NCBI RefSeq assembly: GCF_905207245.1
Contig: NZ_CAJLKP010000064.1
Location: 1-35,770 of the forward strand
Source of the DNA: an uncultured Bacteroides sp.
GTDB taxonomy: Bacteria; Bacteroidota; Bacteroidia; Bacteroidales; Bacteroidaceae
Length of the DNA stretch: 35,770 bases
Direction: 5' to 3'
The notes under the pieces were generated by a model, which saw only the letters and a list, made by a program, of their open reading frames with translations, made no database searches and was not told the DNA's origin. Below, one piece after another: positions 15,684 to 25,134 of the stretch (positions are counted from its first letter, which is position 1; every line of letters starts with the position of its first letter). The position numbers and the translations under genes are program-made.

Positions 15684-18600
15684 TTATTTTTTTTTTTCTT
15701 CTTCCGTATCGTTCTTCCCTCGCAGATATACTGATGGCGAATGTCCAAACTGCTTCTTGAAACATTTGCTGAAATAGAACGGATCTTCGATGCCTACTTT
15801 ATAGGATACTTCCGCCACTGTATAACGGTTTTCGAGTAATAACTCCGCAGCTTTCTTCATTCGGATGATGCGCATATATTCATTGGGAGAATAGCCGGTC
15901 ACTCCCCGCACTTTGCGATAGAATGTAGAGCGTCCCAATCCCATAATCGCAGCCAGGTCATCTACTGCAAATTCACTATTGCCAATCTGTTGTTCCAGAA
16001 TGGCTTGAAGTTTATCCGCAAACTGTTTATCCTTTTCTGATGTGCAGATAGTGGGTGTTATCATACCGGGTTCGTCCGAGAACTTTTTCCGTAACTTCTC
16101 CCGCTGTTTTATTAACTGGAAAGCCCTTGCCAGCAATAACTTGGGACTGAAAGGCTTGGTGATGTATGCATCCGCCCCGCTTTCTACACCTTTCAGGTGG
16201 TTTTCGGCAGAACTCATTGCAGTTAATAATATGATGGGGATATGACTGGTATCGAAATCGCTCTTAAGTTTGCGGGTCACTTCAAAACCTGTCAGTCCCG
16301 GCATCAATACATCGCAAATGATAAGGTCGGCGTCATATGTGCGTGCGCATTCCAGACCGGAAACTCCGTCAGCTTCGGTCACTACCTCAAAATAGGGTTT
16401 GAATTCGTCTTTCAGGAACTCCCGTACATCATTGTCATCCTCTATGATGAGCAATTTGTATGGATTGGAAGGCTCTCTTGCCTCTATTTCGTTAACCTCA
16501 GGAATATCTGTTTCCTCTTCGTTTTCTTTCTTATAAGATTTCTCTTCCAGGAAAGCATTGTGCGGTATGAGGAAGTCTTTTTCTTCATATATGCTTGTTG
16601 CTGTGGGAAGCGAGACGGTGAATATGGAGCCTCCCCCCGGGTTCTCATCATAAATGATAGTACCTTTATGCACATTCACGAGTTCATGTGTCAGGTGCAG
16701 ACCTATTCCGGTACTGTTACTGGAGAAATTGCTTTGCATAAAACGCTTGAACAGTTCTCCCCGTTTCTCTTTAGCAATGCCGATACCGGTATCTGATACA
16801 GAGATTTCCAGGCATTGCTTTTCTTCATCAACAATGGCCGAAAGGGTGACTTTGCCATTACTTGGGGTATATTTGAAAGCATTTGAAAGCAAGTTATAAA
16901 CCACTTTATCCAGATTTCCTTTATCAATGAACATCTTGTAAGAAGCTACTGAAGGTTGAAAACGGAAATCCATATTCTTGGAGGCTGCCGTATCTTTGAA
17001 GCTCAAGAATATTTCGTGAAGAAAGCCCATAACGTCCGTTTCTTCCAGAGAAAGGGCCAACTTATTGTTCTGCATCTTACGGAATTCCAGTAACTGGTTA
17101 ATCAGTCGCAGCATACGTTGTGTGCTTTTATTCATTACTTTCAGAGAGTTATTCATTTCTTTGGGAATCTTCTCCATACTTTGTATTTTCTCTAAAGCTC
17201 CTTGTATCAAAGTCAAAGGTGTACGGAATTCATGTGAGATATTAGTGAAGAATACCAACTTGTATTCCGTCAGTTGCTTTTCTACCTGTACTTTGTTTCG
17301 TAGGAGATTGAAATTCCGTACCAATCTGTATGCAATGTAGAGTATAATTAAAAATAATACTGTGTAAGTCAGGAATGCCCAGTTCGTTTTCCAGAAAGGA
17401 GGGGTTACTATTATTTTTAAAATAGCTTCCCGATCTCCTGAAATACCGGTAGCATTACAAACTTTTACGTGCAGATCGTATGTGCCCGGCGGTAAATTCT
17501 TGTAAGAAGCAAAACTTAATGAGGAGGGCTTGCTCCATTCTTTGTCATAGTTTTCTAAACGATAAGTATAGGTATAGCTATTACTTTCTGAATAGTCAAA
17601 TGTGGTGAAATCTATAATAAAAGAGCTTTGGAAATACTTCAATTTGATTTCATCTGTGTACATCATTGCACTGCTTAACGGTGAGTCTACGTCTCCCGGA
17701 CGCATGGAAATTCCATTTACCTGTAGATTGGTGAATGTGACCACCGGATTAGGCACTGTACCTTTTCCCATTTGTTCAGGGTTGACAACTAATAACCCAT
17801 AGTTGGTGCCAAACAATAATCTGCCATCTTTGGCTACACAGGAGCTATTGTCACTGTAGACGTCTCCTAAAGTATAGGGCGAGAAAAAGAAGTTGTCAAA
17901 GGTTTGTGTATCGGGACTAAAGCGTGAGATACCATATTCGGTCGAAATCCATAATTTCCCTTGCTTATCTTCTGCAATGGCTTGAACCATGTTGTTCACT
18001 AACCCGTTGTTAGTGTTGTAATGCTTGAAGCTTAAGTTTTTGTAATCGCTTGCAGGAGTACACGTGCTTAATCCACCCCCTGATGTACCAATCCAGATGT
18101 CCCCTTGGGTATCCTGATAAATACATTTGATTTCATTACTGCGTATTTTTCCATTATTATAATTGTATATCAGGTAATTTTCGGGGTTGTTCATCAGCGA
18201 GTCCGGATGGAATACATATACTCCGTCACTATTTCCTACCCACATCCATCCATTCTTGTCTTCCATGATGGCGCGCGTCCGCCGTTGCCCGAAACTTTGG
18301 TTCAGGAAGTGCCGGAAAGTGTATCCGTTTTTACCTTTGACGGCTACATCCAGCCCACCTCCGAAAGTTCCTATCCACACTCGTCCTTGCCGGTCACAAT
18401 ACAAAGTGAAGATGTGATTGTTAGAAATGGATGAGGGGTCCTCACTCTTGTTCACATACCACTTTCCATCTATACAAAGTCCATCTCCGCGACTGCCCAT
18501 CCACACTGTTCCATCGTTGTCTTCGGTTATCGCATATATATTGGAAGTGAAATGATATTTCTTTAGCTGCTTATTCATCTGCGCATCATAAGTATATACG

Positions 18601-19970
18601 CCTCCGCCCCGTGTGCCGATACAGATTTCATCATTCTTTAGCCGGGTTATCATCCGTACGGTATTGGAACGGTCGGATAAGGAAATTGCCTCCGGGTAGA
18701 TACGTTGTATGCCTTCATTTAGAATGCTCAGGCGGGTAACTCCGGCATATTCGGAACTGACCCAGATGGCACCGGAACTGTCTTCCATGATATATTGCAA
18801 GTAGTTGGAACTGATGTGGCTGAAGCCATCAATCTGGAAATCGAAATGCTGGAGTTCTTCCGTAAAGGTATTGTAGGCGAAGAGCCCGTTTCCGTATGTT
18901 GATATCCAGATGATTCCCCGGGAGTCGTGTACCACATGGTATCGCTCCATATCCACATAGTTGAGTTTATCCGGAGTGCTCAGTTGGAGAGTCTTGATAG
19001 CTCGAGTCTTGGCATTCACGTACCATACTTTTCCTGTATGGTTGTAAATCCAATAATTACCCAGATTGTCGGTCAAGACATTGCCATTCCGGATATCCAG
19101 TTCCGGTTGACGGCTGACCTGGCATGTTTTCATGTCGAATATATATCCGCCGGTGGAGGTAAATATCACCCAATCGTCTTGCAGGCAAAGCGTTCCGTAT
19201 ATGGTGATATTGTTTCTCTCCTTTGGAAGCCGGGCGACTGTTGCTGCTGGATTACTTCCTTCCTTTTTAGAGATGATGCCACCGTTTGAGAGGAAGAAGA
19301 TACTTTTCTCGAAAGACTGGGCTGCAAAAGCATTGTGCTTTTCAACGATGAAGCTTTTATCGCCTACAATTTGGGATACACCGCAATTTGTTCCTACCCA
19401 GATACCCCCTTGTTGGTCTTGGTATACATAGGCAACACTGTCCGATGGCAAGTTCCCTTTATTCTTTTTATAGGTTACTGAAGTAAACGTATTGTTTCGG
19501 TATGTGATTCGCCGACATCCATTTCTGTTTTGCCATAGCCAGATGTCCCCGTTGGCCGCTTCTATTTTACGGTCGTAATTCTGGCGGTATTCGTTGCAAC
19601 CGGTGAAGTCAACAAAACAGTCTTTCTTTAAATCATAGCAATTGAAGAATTCACCGGAGGTCTCTATCCATAGGAGCCCGTTTTTATCTTCACTGATGGT
19701 CCTGGCGTGGTTGGTAGACAATGCTATCCGTTCTTTGTTTGATTCGCTTTCGGGCAAGAAGGTGACGAATGAATTACCGTCGTAGCGACTGAGTCCGTTC
19801 AAGGTGCCCATCCAGATGAATCCTTTGCTGTCCTGAAACATATAGCAGACAGAGTTGTTGGGCAGCCCATCCGAAGTCGTCATATGGTTGGAACGTACTT
19901 CGACGGAAGCTGAAGAAGTGAAAATAAGGCAAAATAAGGATGTGCACAATAATAGAAAGTGCTTTTTCAT
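15684..19970 (-). CDS. Hybrid two-component system regulator (HTCS)
   Basis: A 1428-residue one-protein sensor-regulator of the kind that controls Bacteroides PULs. Order: signal peptide (1-22); periplasmic sensor of two Reg_prop beta-propellers (about 25-745, repeats such as ED.G.LWIGT / DRQGRVWIGTFGGGL); Y_Y_Y domain (about 755-825, TYRLENYDKEWS); membrane helix (about 845-868); HisKA with His near 913 (FFTNISHEFRTPLTLI); HATPase (NLLSNAFKYTP, DTGIGIA); receiver with Asp near 1220 (LIICDVLMPG); AraC-type HTH (about 1320-1420). The periplasmic ligand is probably an RG-I oligosaccharide, inferred from its place beside the PUL. All phosphotransfer residues are present. Confidence 0.96.
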   Translation of the reverse strand: MKKHFLLLCTSLFCLIFTSSASVEVRSNHMTTSDGLPNNSVCYMFQDSKGFIWMGTLNGLSRYDGNSFVTFLPESESNKERIALSTNHARTISEDKNGLLWIETSGEFFNCYDLKKDCFVDFTGCNEYRQNYDRKIEAANGDIWLWQNRNGCRRITYRNNTFTSVTYKKNKGNLPSDSVAYVYQDQQGGIWVGTNCGVSQIVGDKSFIVEKHNAFAAQSFEKSIFFLSNGGIISKKEGSNPAATVARLPKERNNITIYGTLCLQDDWVIFTSTGGYIFDMKTCQVSRQPELDIRNGNVLTDNLGNYWIYNHTGKVWYVNAKTRAIKTLQLSTPDKLNYVDMERYHVVHDSRGIIWISTYGNGLFAYNTFTEELQHFDFQIDGFSHISSNYLQYIMEDSSGAIWVSSEYAGVTRLSILNEGIQRIYPEAISLSDRSNTVRMITRLKNDEICIGTRGGGVYTYDAQMNKQLKKYHFTSNIYAITEDNDGTVWMGSRGDGLCIDGKWYVNKSEDPSSISNNHIFTLYCDRQGRVWIGTFGGGLDVAVKGKNGYTFRHFLNQSFGQRRTRAIMEDKNGWMWVGNSDGVYVFHPDSLMNNPENYLIYNYNNGKIRSNEIKCIYQDTQGDIWIGTSGGGLSTCTPASDYKNLSFKHYNTNNGLVNNMVQAIAEDKQGKLWISTEYGISRFSPDTQTFDNFFFSPYTLGDVYSDNSSCVAKDGRLLFGTNYGLLVVNPEQMGKGTVPNPVVTFTNLQVNGISMRPGDVDSPLSSAMMYTDEIKLKYFQSSFIIDFTTFDYSESNSYTYTYRLENYDKEWSKPSSLSFASYKNLPPGTYDLHVKVCNATGISGDREAILKIIVTPPFWKTNWAFLTYTVLFLIILYIAYRLVRNFNLLRNKVQVEKQLTEYKLVFFTNISHEFRTPLTLIQGALEKIQSMEKIPKEMNNSLKVMNKSTQRMLRLINQLLEFRKMQNNKLALSLEETDVMGFLHEIFLSFKDTAASKNMDFRFQPSVASYKMFIDKGNLDKVVYNLLSNAFKYTPSNGKVTLSAIVDEEKQCLEISVSDTGIGIAKEKRGELFKRFMQSNFSSNSTGIGLHLTHELVNVHKGTIIYDENPGGGSIFTVSLPTATSIYEEKDFLIPHNAFLEEKSYKKENEEETDIPEVNEIEAREPSNPYKLLIIEDDNDVREFLKDEFKPYFEVVTEADGVSGLECARTYDADLIICDVLMPGLTGFEVTRKLKSDFDTSHIPIILLTAMSSAENHLKGVESGADAYITKPFSPKLLLARAFQLIKQREKLRKKFSDEPGMITPTICTSEKDKQFADKLQAILEQQIGNSEFAVDDLAAIMGLGRSTFYRKVRGVTGYSPNEYMRIIRMKKAAELLLENRYTVAEVSYKVGIEDPFYFSKCFKKQFGHSPSVYLRGKNDTEEEKKK

Positions 19971-19994
19971 ATTTCATAGATTATTAGTACGTAA

Positions 19995-20002
19995 CAAAAA
20001 TA
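19995..20002 (-). promoter_or_regulatory. Putative -7 element of the HTCS gene
   Basis: TATTTTTG on the minus strand fits TAnnTTTG and lies 24 nt upstream of the HTCS ATG, immediately after the rhaM terminator. It would allow expression of the regulator independent of the PUL operon. No -33 TTTG at the right distance. Confidence 0.4.
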
Positions 20003-20005
20003 CGG

Positions 20006-20042
20006 AAAAAAGTGCATTGAAGGTCTGTTTCAATGCACTTTT
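20006..20042 (-). terminator. Rho-independent terminator of the PUL operon (after rhaM)
   Basis: AAAAGTGCATTGAA (20008-20021) is the perfect complement of 20029-20042 around a 7-nt loop. On the minus strand the stem ends in a U-run, right after the rhaM stop at 20048. It separates the enzyme operon from the HTCS gene. Confidence 0.85.
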
Positions 20043-20047
20043 GTTTT

Positions 20048-20362
20048 TTAATCCATATGGAAAACTTCTGGAAGTGGTATGGTTACCGGAGAGTTATCAG
20101 GATTTACCTCCATAATATCCGCCATATAATCCCACCATTTTTGGACAATGGGATTGGTACCCATATCCTGTGACGACTCTTCACCTTTCGTCTTTTGGCA
20201 AGCAAAGAGTATGTTGGTATCTTTGTCCCAGTAAATGGAATAGTCATATACTCCGCCGTCAGACAACATCTTTTTCAGTTCCGGCCAGATAGCTGCGTGT
20301 CTTTTTTCATATTCCTTCTCGAAACCGGGTTTCAGGAACATTTTGAATGCTTCTCTTTTCAT
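20048..20362 (-). CDS. rhaM: L-rhamnose mutarotase
   Basis: A 104-residue RhaM/YiiL-type mutarotase that interconverts alpha- and beta-L-rhamnose so that the isomerase RhaA receives its preferred anomer. Motifs: AFKMFLKPGFEKEYEKRH with the active-site His, then IWPELKKMLSDGGVYDYSIY, and the C-terminal NPIVQKWWDYMADIME. Length is exactly that of the family. Last gene of the enzyme operon, 19 bp after GH105. It fits RG-I breakdown, which releases L-rhamnose. Confidence 0.95.
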   Translation of the reverse strand: MKREAFKMFLKPGFEKEYEKRHAAIWPELKKMLSDGGVYDYSIYWDKDTNILFACQKTKGEESSQDMGTNPIVQKWWDYMADIMEVNPDNSPVTIPLPEVFHMD

Positions 20363-20381
20363 GATACATTATTTTTAAGGG

Positions 20382-21788
20382 TTATTTGGATTCGGTTACA
20401 CTGAAAATAGGCGCTGTTGTTTTTTGCTCGGTAGAGTAGTATTGTATGGCGCTGTCATTCATTTTCGGGTGTTGTTTGTTTAATAGGTTAATCATTTCGG
20501 CTCCTGCCCAGATGACGGGACCATAGCCATGAGCGGCATATACATTGACCGGACGATAATAGTAGAATGCCGGGTCGAAAGCCATACCGGTGCCCACGCA
20601 GGTACCTTCCACCTGTCCTTCCGCATTGATTTGTGTGGAAACAGCATGCCAGCCCAATTGGGCTACAGGTCCGTAAGCCAGCGCATCCAGCCATCCTTTG
20701 TTGATGCCATGAGCCATGCAATATACATAAATAGCGGTTGCCGAAGTTTCCAGATAGGAGTCATTGCGGTCGAGTAGTTGGTGCCAGAAACCTTCTCCGC
20801 TTTGACAGGCAGCCAATCCACGGACATGCTCACGGAAGAGTTCCATTAGTTTGGCACGTTGGGGATGGTTTTCGGGCATCACATCCAGCACTTCGGTCAT
20901 AGTGAGCAACGCCCAGCCATTGGCGCGTCCCCAATGAAAAGCAGGATGGTCTTGCATGCTTTCTACCCAGCCATGGCGGAATAATTTCTTCTCAGGAACC
21001 CACATCCGTTCGGCAAACTGGAATATCTGACGGATAGCTTCGGCAAGATATTTTTGCTGGTTATCTTTTGCTAATTGCGAGTACCAGGCAACAGGGGGGA
21101 TTCCCATAAACATATCGTCCAGCCACAGTGTGTTGAGTTGCGGGCGGGTACGTGCAAATGTTCCATCGGCAAGACGGTATTCTTTATTCAGAATGAAGTC
21201 GAGGTAGTTCTCTATCAGTGGATAGAGGTTGAGGGACTTATCTTGTAACTGTGCTTTTATCATGGCAGCACAAACGGCTCCGGCATCATCAAGAGCATGT
21301 GGAGTCAGGATTTGTTTCATCTGTGGATCCGTGGTGCCGTTTTTTTCAAGCATTTCGCGGAAGCGCGGGGCTACTTCAGCCAGGAAATTGAAACGGTCTG
21401 TCACATATTTCTTGTAGTCGGCGTCTCCGGTGGCTTCGGCAGCAGCCAGCATGGCGGAGTAAGTAACTCCCCATTCGTAGCTTGCAAGGCGGAAAGCACC
21501 ACGTTCCAGTTGAGCATCGGCAGGCAAATTAGTGTAATCGGTGATTACCTTCCCTGTTTTTTCGCTTACTACACGGGTAGGAGTGGTCTTTTCCAGATAG
21601 CGGAGCACGCGGTCGATATCAGCTTTTACTTCGCTGGTGGTGAGTGCTTTATAAGGAACTTTATAAGCCGGTTGCAAGAGGTGCAACGGGGTATTCGAGT
21701 CATTGATAACTTCTTTCTTTTTCTGGGCATAAACGTTGATGCCGGTTAGTAACAAGGCACCTGTGATGCAAAGTGTCTTAATATTCAT
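20382..21788 (-). CDS. GH105 unsaturated rhamnogalacturonyl hydrolase
   Basis: A 468-residue secreted (alpha/alpha)6-barrel enzyme with signal peptide (KTLCITGALLLTGINVYAQ). GH105 hydrates and removes the 4,5-unsaturated uronic acid left on the non-reducing end by RG lyases. Family features include LDDAGAVCAAMI near 166, TLWLDDMFMGIPPVAWYSQL near 218-237 with the catalytic-type Asp, and HPAFHWGRANGWALLTMTEV near 280-300. The natural substrate would be the unsaturated galacturonyl-rhamnose ends made by the PL11 enzymes encoded upstream. It follows the GH28-PL11 gene after a 48-bp gap containing a short stem-loop. Confidence 0.93.
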   Translation of the reverse strand: MNIKTLCITGALLLTGINVYAQKKKEVINDSNTPLHLLQPAYKVPYKALTTSEVKADIDRVLRYLEKTTPTRVVSEKTGKVITDYTNLPADAQLERGAFRLASYEWGVTYSAMLAAAEATGDADYKKYVTDRFNFLAEVAPRFREMLEKNGTTDPQMKQILTPHALDDAGAVCAAMIKAQLQDKSLNLYPLIENYLDFILNKEYRLADGTFARTRPQLNTLWLDDMFMGIPPVAWYSQLAKDNQQKYLAEAIRQIFQFAERMWVPEKKLFRHGWVESMQDHPAFHWGRANGWALLTMTEVLDVMPENHPQRAKLMELFREHVRGLAACQSGEGFWHQLLDRNDSYLETSATAIYVYCMAHGINKGWLDALAYGPVAQLGWHAVSTQINAEGQVEGTCVGTGMAFDPAFYYYRPVNVYAAHGYGPVIWAGAEMINLLNKQHPKMNDSAIQYYSTEQKTTAPIFSVTESK

Positions 21789-21804
21789 AATTTTTATTGT
21801 TTGG

Positions 21805-21830
21805 GGATGCTGGTTTATTGTTCAGCATCC
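21805..21830 (-). other. Intercistronic stem-loop between GH28-PL11 and GH105 genes
   Basis: GGATGCTG (21805-21812) pairs perfectly with CAGCATCC (21823-21830) around 10 nt. There is no U-run, so it is more likely an mRNA processing or stability element than a terminator. Confidence 0.45.
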
Positions 21831-21836
21831 TGGTTA

Positions 21837-24800
21837 TTATTTAAATTCGTACCCTCTGAACTTCCCTTTCAAATCCGGACCAAAATAGAAACCGGGTTGA
21901 GTAGGTTGGTTATAAGCTACATTCTGTGTCGCAATACTGATGCGATAAACCGGATCTTCCAGGAAGGTATGGAAACGGTAATCGGTTGCTATCGGAGATA
22001 CATAGAGGCGGAGAGATTTATTATCTTCCGAACGGAGAAGAACTTCTTCACGCCAGTCACCCGTGATGTCACCTTGCAGACAAGGATTTGCTTTGGTACC
22101 GTTGTTTGATACGGCTCCGGTGAAGGTTACCAGAGGTTTGCACACACCGGCTTCCCAGTCATATTTGGAAACTACATTCTTGTCCAGTAATTCGCGAAGC
22201 AGATCGCCGTCCCACCATACAGCCATATTGACGGAGAAGGTTTTGATATTCGGATTGACCACTTCACCTTTGATGTTGCGTAATCCTTTTGATTCCCACG
22301 ACCACATTTCCACACCGGGGTTGGTCGGGTCAATATCTGCTGCCATGCAACGGCCCACGTCTGTACCACTTTTTACCTGAAAGTAGACTTCGCCTGTGGC
22401 TGCGTCGCGGAAACTTGAACCATCTTTTTTATTCTCATGGCAATCCCATACCTGAAGACCCTTCATGGAAGGAGAGAATTTGGTCAGATGAATAGCGTCT
22501 CCATGTCCCATTCGAGTAGAATAAAGGCCTTTACCATTATTATCAATAGCACAGGAACCGTAAATGATTTCGTCACATCCGTCTCCATCAACATCGGCTA
22601 CGCGGAGGTTGTGGTTTCCTTGGCCTGCATAAGCTCCATTACCCGGAATATTGCTGTCGAATATCCAACGCTGTTTCAAGTCTTTTCCATCCCAGTCGAA
22701 AGCAGCAAGTACTGTTCGGGTGTAATAACCGCGACACATAACTACACTTGGGCGGACACCGTCCAGATAGGCTACTGCTGCAAGAAAACGGTCGCTTCGG
22801 TTGGCACGGTTGTCTCCCCAATCTTCCAGATTTCCACGTTCAGGGACATAATCTATAGTTTTCATAGCCGCCCCTGTAAGGCCATTGAATACTGTGAGAT
22901 ATTCATTCCCGGTCAGGATGCGGCCCTGATTGCGGCGTGGGTCACCCGGTTCACGATAGTCGGCAGAAGCATCGCCGATAACATTCCCCTGTCCGTCAAT
23001 GGTTCCGTCGGAAGTCTTCATGATGATTTCGGCACGTCCGTCGCCATCGAAGTCGTAAACCATAAACTGGGTATAGTGGGCACCTGCACGAACATTATGT
23101 CCCATATCGATACGCCACAGCTTTTCACCTGTCAGTCGGTAACAATCAAAGAGTACATTGCCTGTGTAGCCGTCATGGGCATTATCATGAGCATTCGACG
23201 GATCCCATTTCAGGATAATTTCGTATTCTCCGTCACCGTCAACATCACCGATAGAAGCGTCATTAGGCATATAAGTATACTTTTGTCCTGCGGGAGTTAC
23301 GCCATCTGCAGGCGTGTCAAGGGGAATATTGATATATCCTATCGGTGCCTTAGCGGGTAGGGTATAAGTCCCTTCGGCGTGTCCTGTTTCTATTCCGTTC
23401 ACTATCGGTTTTACGGTATAAGTCGCCGCTTTTTTGCTTTTATAAGTATCGCGATAGAACGTTCCGGTGGTAGCAGGTACTTCCGCAATCTTCTTTCCAT
23501 CACGGTAGAGGTTGAAAGCAGTGTTTTCCGGATCGGAAGAAAGATAACGCCAGGAAACCGCTACTTCCGAAGGATTTTCCCGGATGGCAACCACACCTCT
23601 TCCCAATTTTTCTTTTTGTAGTTTGGAGTAATCGTAAGCCGGAGCATTGGCAGCATTTCGGAAGCGGTCGTAAGTCATGTTCTCTTCGACTACATTCTCA
23701 ACATTCTGCACATTTTTTATGAACTTGGTGACTTCACCGGCATGTACATTCTTTATGAACACATTCTTGGCAGGTAGTTTGGCATCACCTTTCAGGTCAT
23801 AGATGGCTTCGGTACGTTCGCAGGATATATTGTTCATATACAAGCCATCGATGCGTGTAATCCGCTCTTCATAGGTAGGCACCAGATTGCGCCATTGGTA
23901 AAGTACATCGGTATCTATTTCCAGTATGCGTTGCATCTTTCCTGCTTTCACATTTTCCATGTGGATGTTTTCAATGAAACCTCCTCTGCGGTGGTTAGTC
24001 TTGGCAAAGAATAAACGGAATACGGAGTCCGGCGCAACGCAATCATGCATGTATACATTGCGGATTCCGCCTGACATCTCACTGCCAATGCCCAACAAAG
24101 TATGTCCCTTTATGATATCGCAGTTCCGGATAACAATATTCTCACATGGAGTATCCAGGCGCCACGCATCTTGGTTGCGCCCGGCCTTGATAACTACCGC
24201 ATCATCTCCCTGGTCGAATTTACAGTTTTCTACCAGGAAGTTACGGCTCATTTCTAAATCGACACCATCATTATTATGACCGTGGGCGCGCACATCCAAA
24301 TTGCGAACAATGCCGCCGTCGCACAGATAAAGATGAATAGTCCAGAACGGGCTTTCACGAATCTTGAACTGGTCGAGCAATACGTTCTGACATCTGTTGA
24401 AGTGTATCAGGTGCGGTCGCAGGTTATTCTCTCCTTTAGCCATCTGTCTTTCTTTCACGGGAACATCCGTTGAGGCCATTGTGTATAGTTCCGCAAGTGC
24501 GTCCATATGAGGCTGGGGGCGCTTGAACCATTTACGCCAGGTGTCCATGATGGGTTGAAGCGTTCCGGTTCCGGTAATGGCAATGTTCTCACAGTCGAAA
24601 GCATAAACCAGTGGGGAATAATTGTAACATTCCATACCTTCCCATGAAGTCATTACGGCAGGCAGGTAATCTTGCGGATTATCCGTGAATCGCAGTACGG
24701 CATTTTCGGCCAAATGCAGATTGACATTACTCTTAAAATGGATAGGTCCGGTAAGCCACTCTCCGGCAGGAACGACCACACGTCCGCCGCCGGCACGACT

Positions 24801-25043
24801 ACATGCGGTAATGGCGCGTGAAATGGCTTTTGTGTTGTTTGTTTTTCCATCAGCTACGGCACCGTATTTGGTGATAGGGAAATCGCGATCAGGGAATATA
24901 AATTCCTTAATCGGTTCCATCGTGAAAGGTGCACTGACAGTTACTGTCTTGTATTTTGGGGCAGGTATAGCCCCTGATAGTCCAATGGCAATTATTGCAA
25001 TAGCTGCAATACTTCCCAGAGATTTTAAAAAAGTTCTTTTCAT
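21837..25043 (-). CDS. GH28-PL11 fusion: polygalacturonase/RG hydrolase plus RG lyase
   Basis: A 1068-residue secreted protein in one uninterrupted frame. ATG at 25043 gives a signal peptide (KRTFLKSLGSIAAIAIIAIG); an upstream Met at 25112 is unlikely. Residues about 25-465 form a GH28 right-handed beta-helix with the catalytic NNDGVDLE, QGDDAVVIKAG and GHTLLGIGSEMSGG motifs. Residues about 480-1068 form a PL11 beta-propeller RG lyase with KLGRGVVAIRE at its start and several calcium-type DGDG loops (IGDVDGDGEYE, YDFDGDGRAE, VADVDGDGCDE). It therefore combines a hydrolase and a lyase for pectin backbone. Each half is close to the length of a stand-alone enzyme. The only linker is about 15 residues. 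Confidence 0.92.
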   Translation of the reverse strand: MKRTFLKSLGSIAAIAIIAIGLSGAIPAPKYKTVTVSAPFTMEPIKEFIFPDRDFPITKYGAVADGKTNNTKAISRAITACSRAGGGRVVVPAGEWLTGPIHFKSNVNLHLAENAVLRFTDNPQDYLPAVMTSWEGMECYNYSPLVYAFDCENIAITGTGTLQPIMDTWRKWFKRPQPHMDALAELYTMASTDVPVKERQMAKGENNLRPHLIHFNRCQNVLLDQFKIRESPFWTIHLYLCDGGIVRNLDVRAHGHNNDGVDLEMSRNFLVENCKFDQGDDAVVIKAGRNQDAWRLDTPCENIVIRNCDIIKGHTLLGIGSEMSGGIRNVYMHDCVAPDSVFRLFFAKTNHRRGGFIENIHMENVKAGKMQRILEIDTDVLYQWRNLVPTYEERITRIDGLYMNNISCERTEAIYDLKGDAKLPAKNVFIKNVHAGEVTKFIKNVQNVENVVEENMTYDRFRNAANAPAYDYSKLQKEKLGRGVVAIRENPSEVAVSWRYLSSDPENTAFNLYRDGKKIAEVPATTGTFYRDTYKSKKAATYTVKPIVNGIETGHAEGTYTLPAKAPIGYINIPLDTPADGVTPAGQKYTYMPNDASIGDVDGDGEYEIILKWDPSNAHDNAHDGYTGNVLFDCYRLTGEKLWRIDMGHNVRAGAHYTQFMVYDFDGDGRAEIIMKTSDGTIDGQGNVIGDASADYREPGDPRRNQGRILTGNEYLTVFNGLTGAAMKTIDYVPERGNLEDWGDNRANRSDRFLAAVAYLDGVRPSVVMCRGYYTRTVLAAFDWDGKDLKQRWIFDSNIPGNGAYAGQGNHNLRVADVDGDGCDEIIYGSCAIDNNGKGLYSTRMGHGDAIHLTKFSPSMKGLQVWDCHENKKDGSSFRDAATGEVYFQVKSGTDVGRCMAADIDPTNPGVEMWSWESKGLRNIKGEVVNPNIKTFSVNMAVWWDGDLLRELLDKNVVSKYDWEAGVCKPLVTFTGAVSNNGTKANPCLQGDITGDWREEVLLRSEDNKSLRLYVSPIATDYRFHTFLEDPVYRISIATQNVAYNQPTQPGFYFGPDLKGKFRGYEFK

Positions 25044-25066
25044 GGTATATGTTATTTCATCGATTG

Positions 25067-25074
25067 CAAAAATA
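25067..25074 (-). promoter_or_regulatory. Possible internal promoter element before the GH28-PL11 gene
   Basis: TATTTTTG on the minus strand fits TAnnTTTG in the 91-bp gap between the PL26 and GH28-PL11 genes, the widest gap in the operon. There is no -33 TTTG. An imperfect palindrome (CCATAGAATA / TATTCATGG, about 25094-25120) sits just upstream and could be a regulator site. Confidence 0.3.
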
Positions 25075-25134
25075 GGGCAAAATAGGTTACTTTTCCATAG
25101 AATACCATACAATATTCATGGAAATTCGTACAAA

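Noticed and set aside
15684..15720. Lys/Glu-rich C-terminal end of the HTCS as a frameshift artefact
   Set aside because: The AraC domain is already complete before it and the short charged tail ends just before the terminator; nothing suggests a missing segment.
22437..23360. 307-codon open frame antisense to the PL11 half of the fusion
   Set aside because: A shadow of the repetitive DGDG-encoding sequence; composition is unlike a real protein and it lacks a start context.
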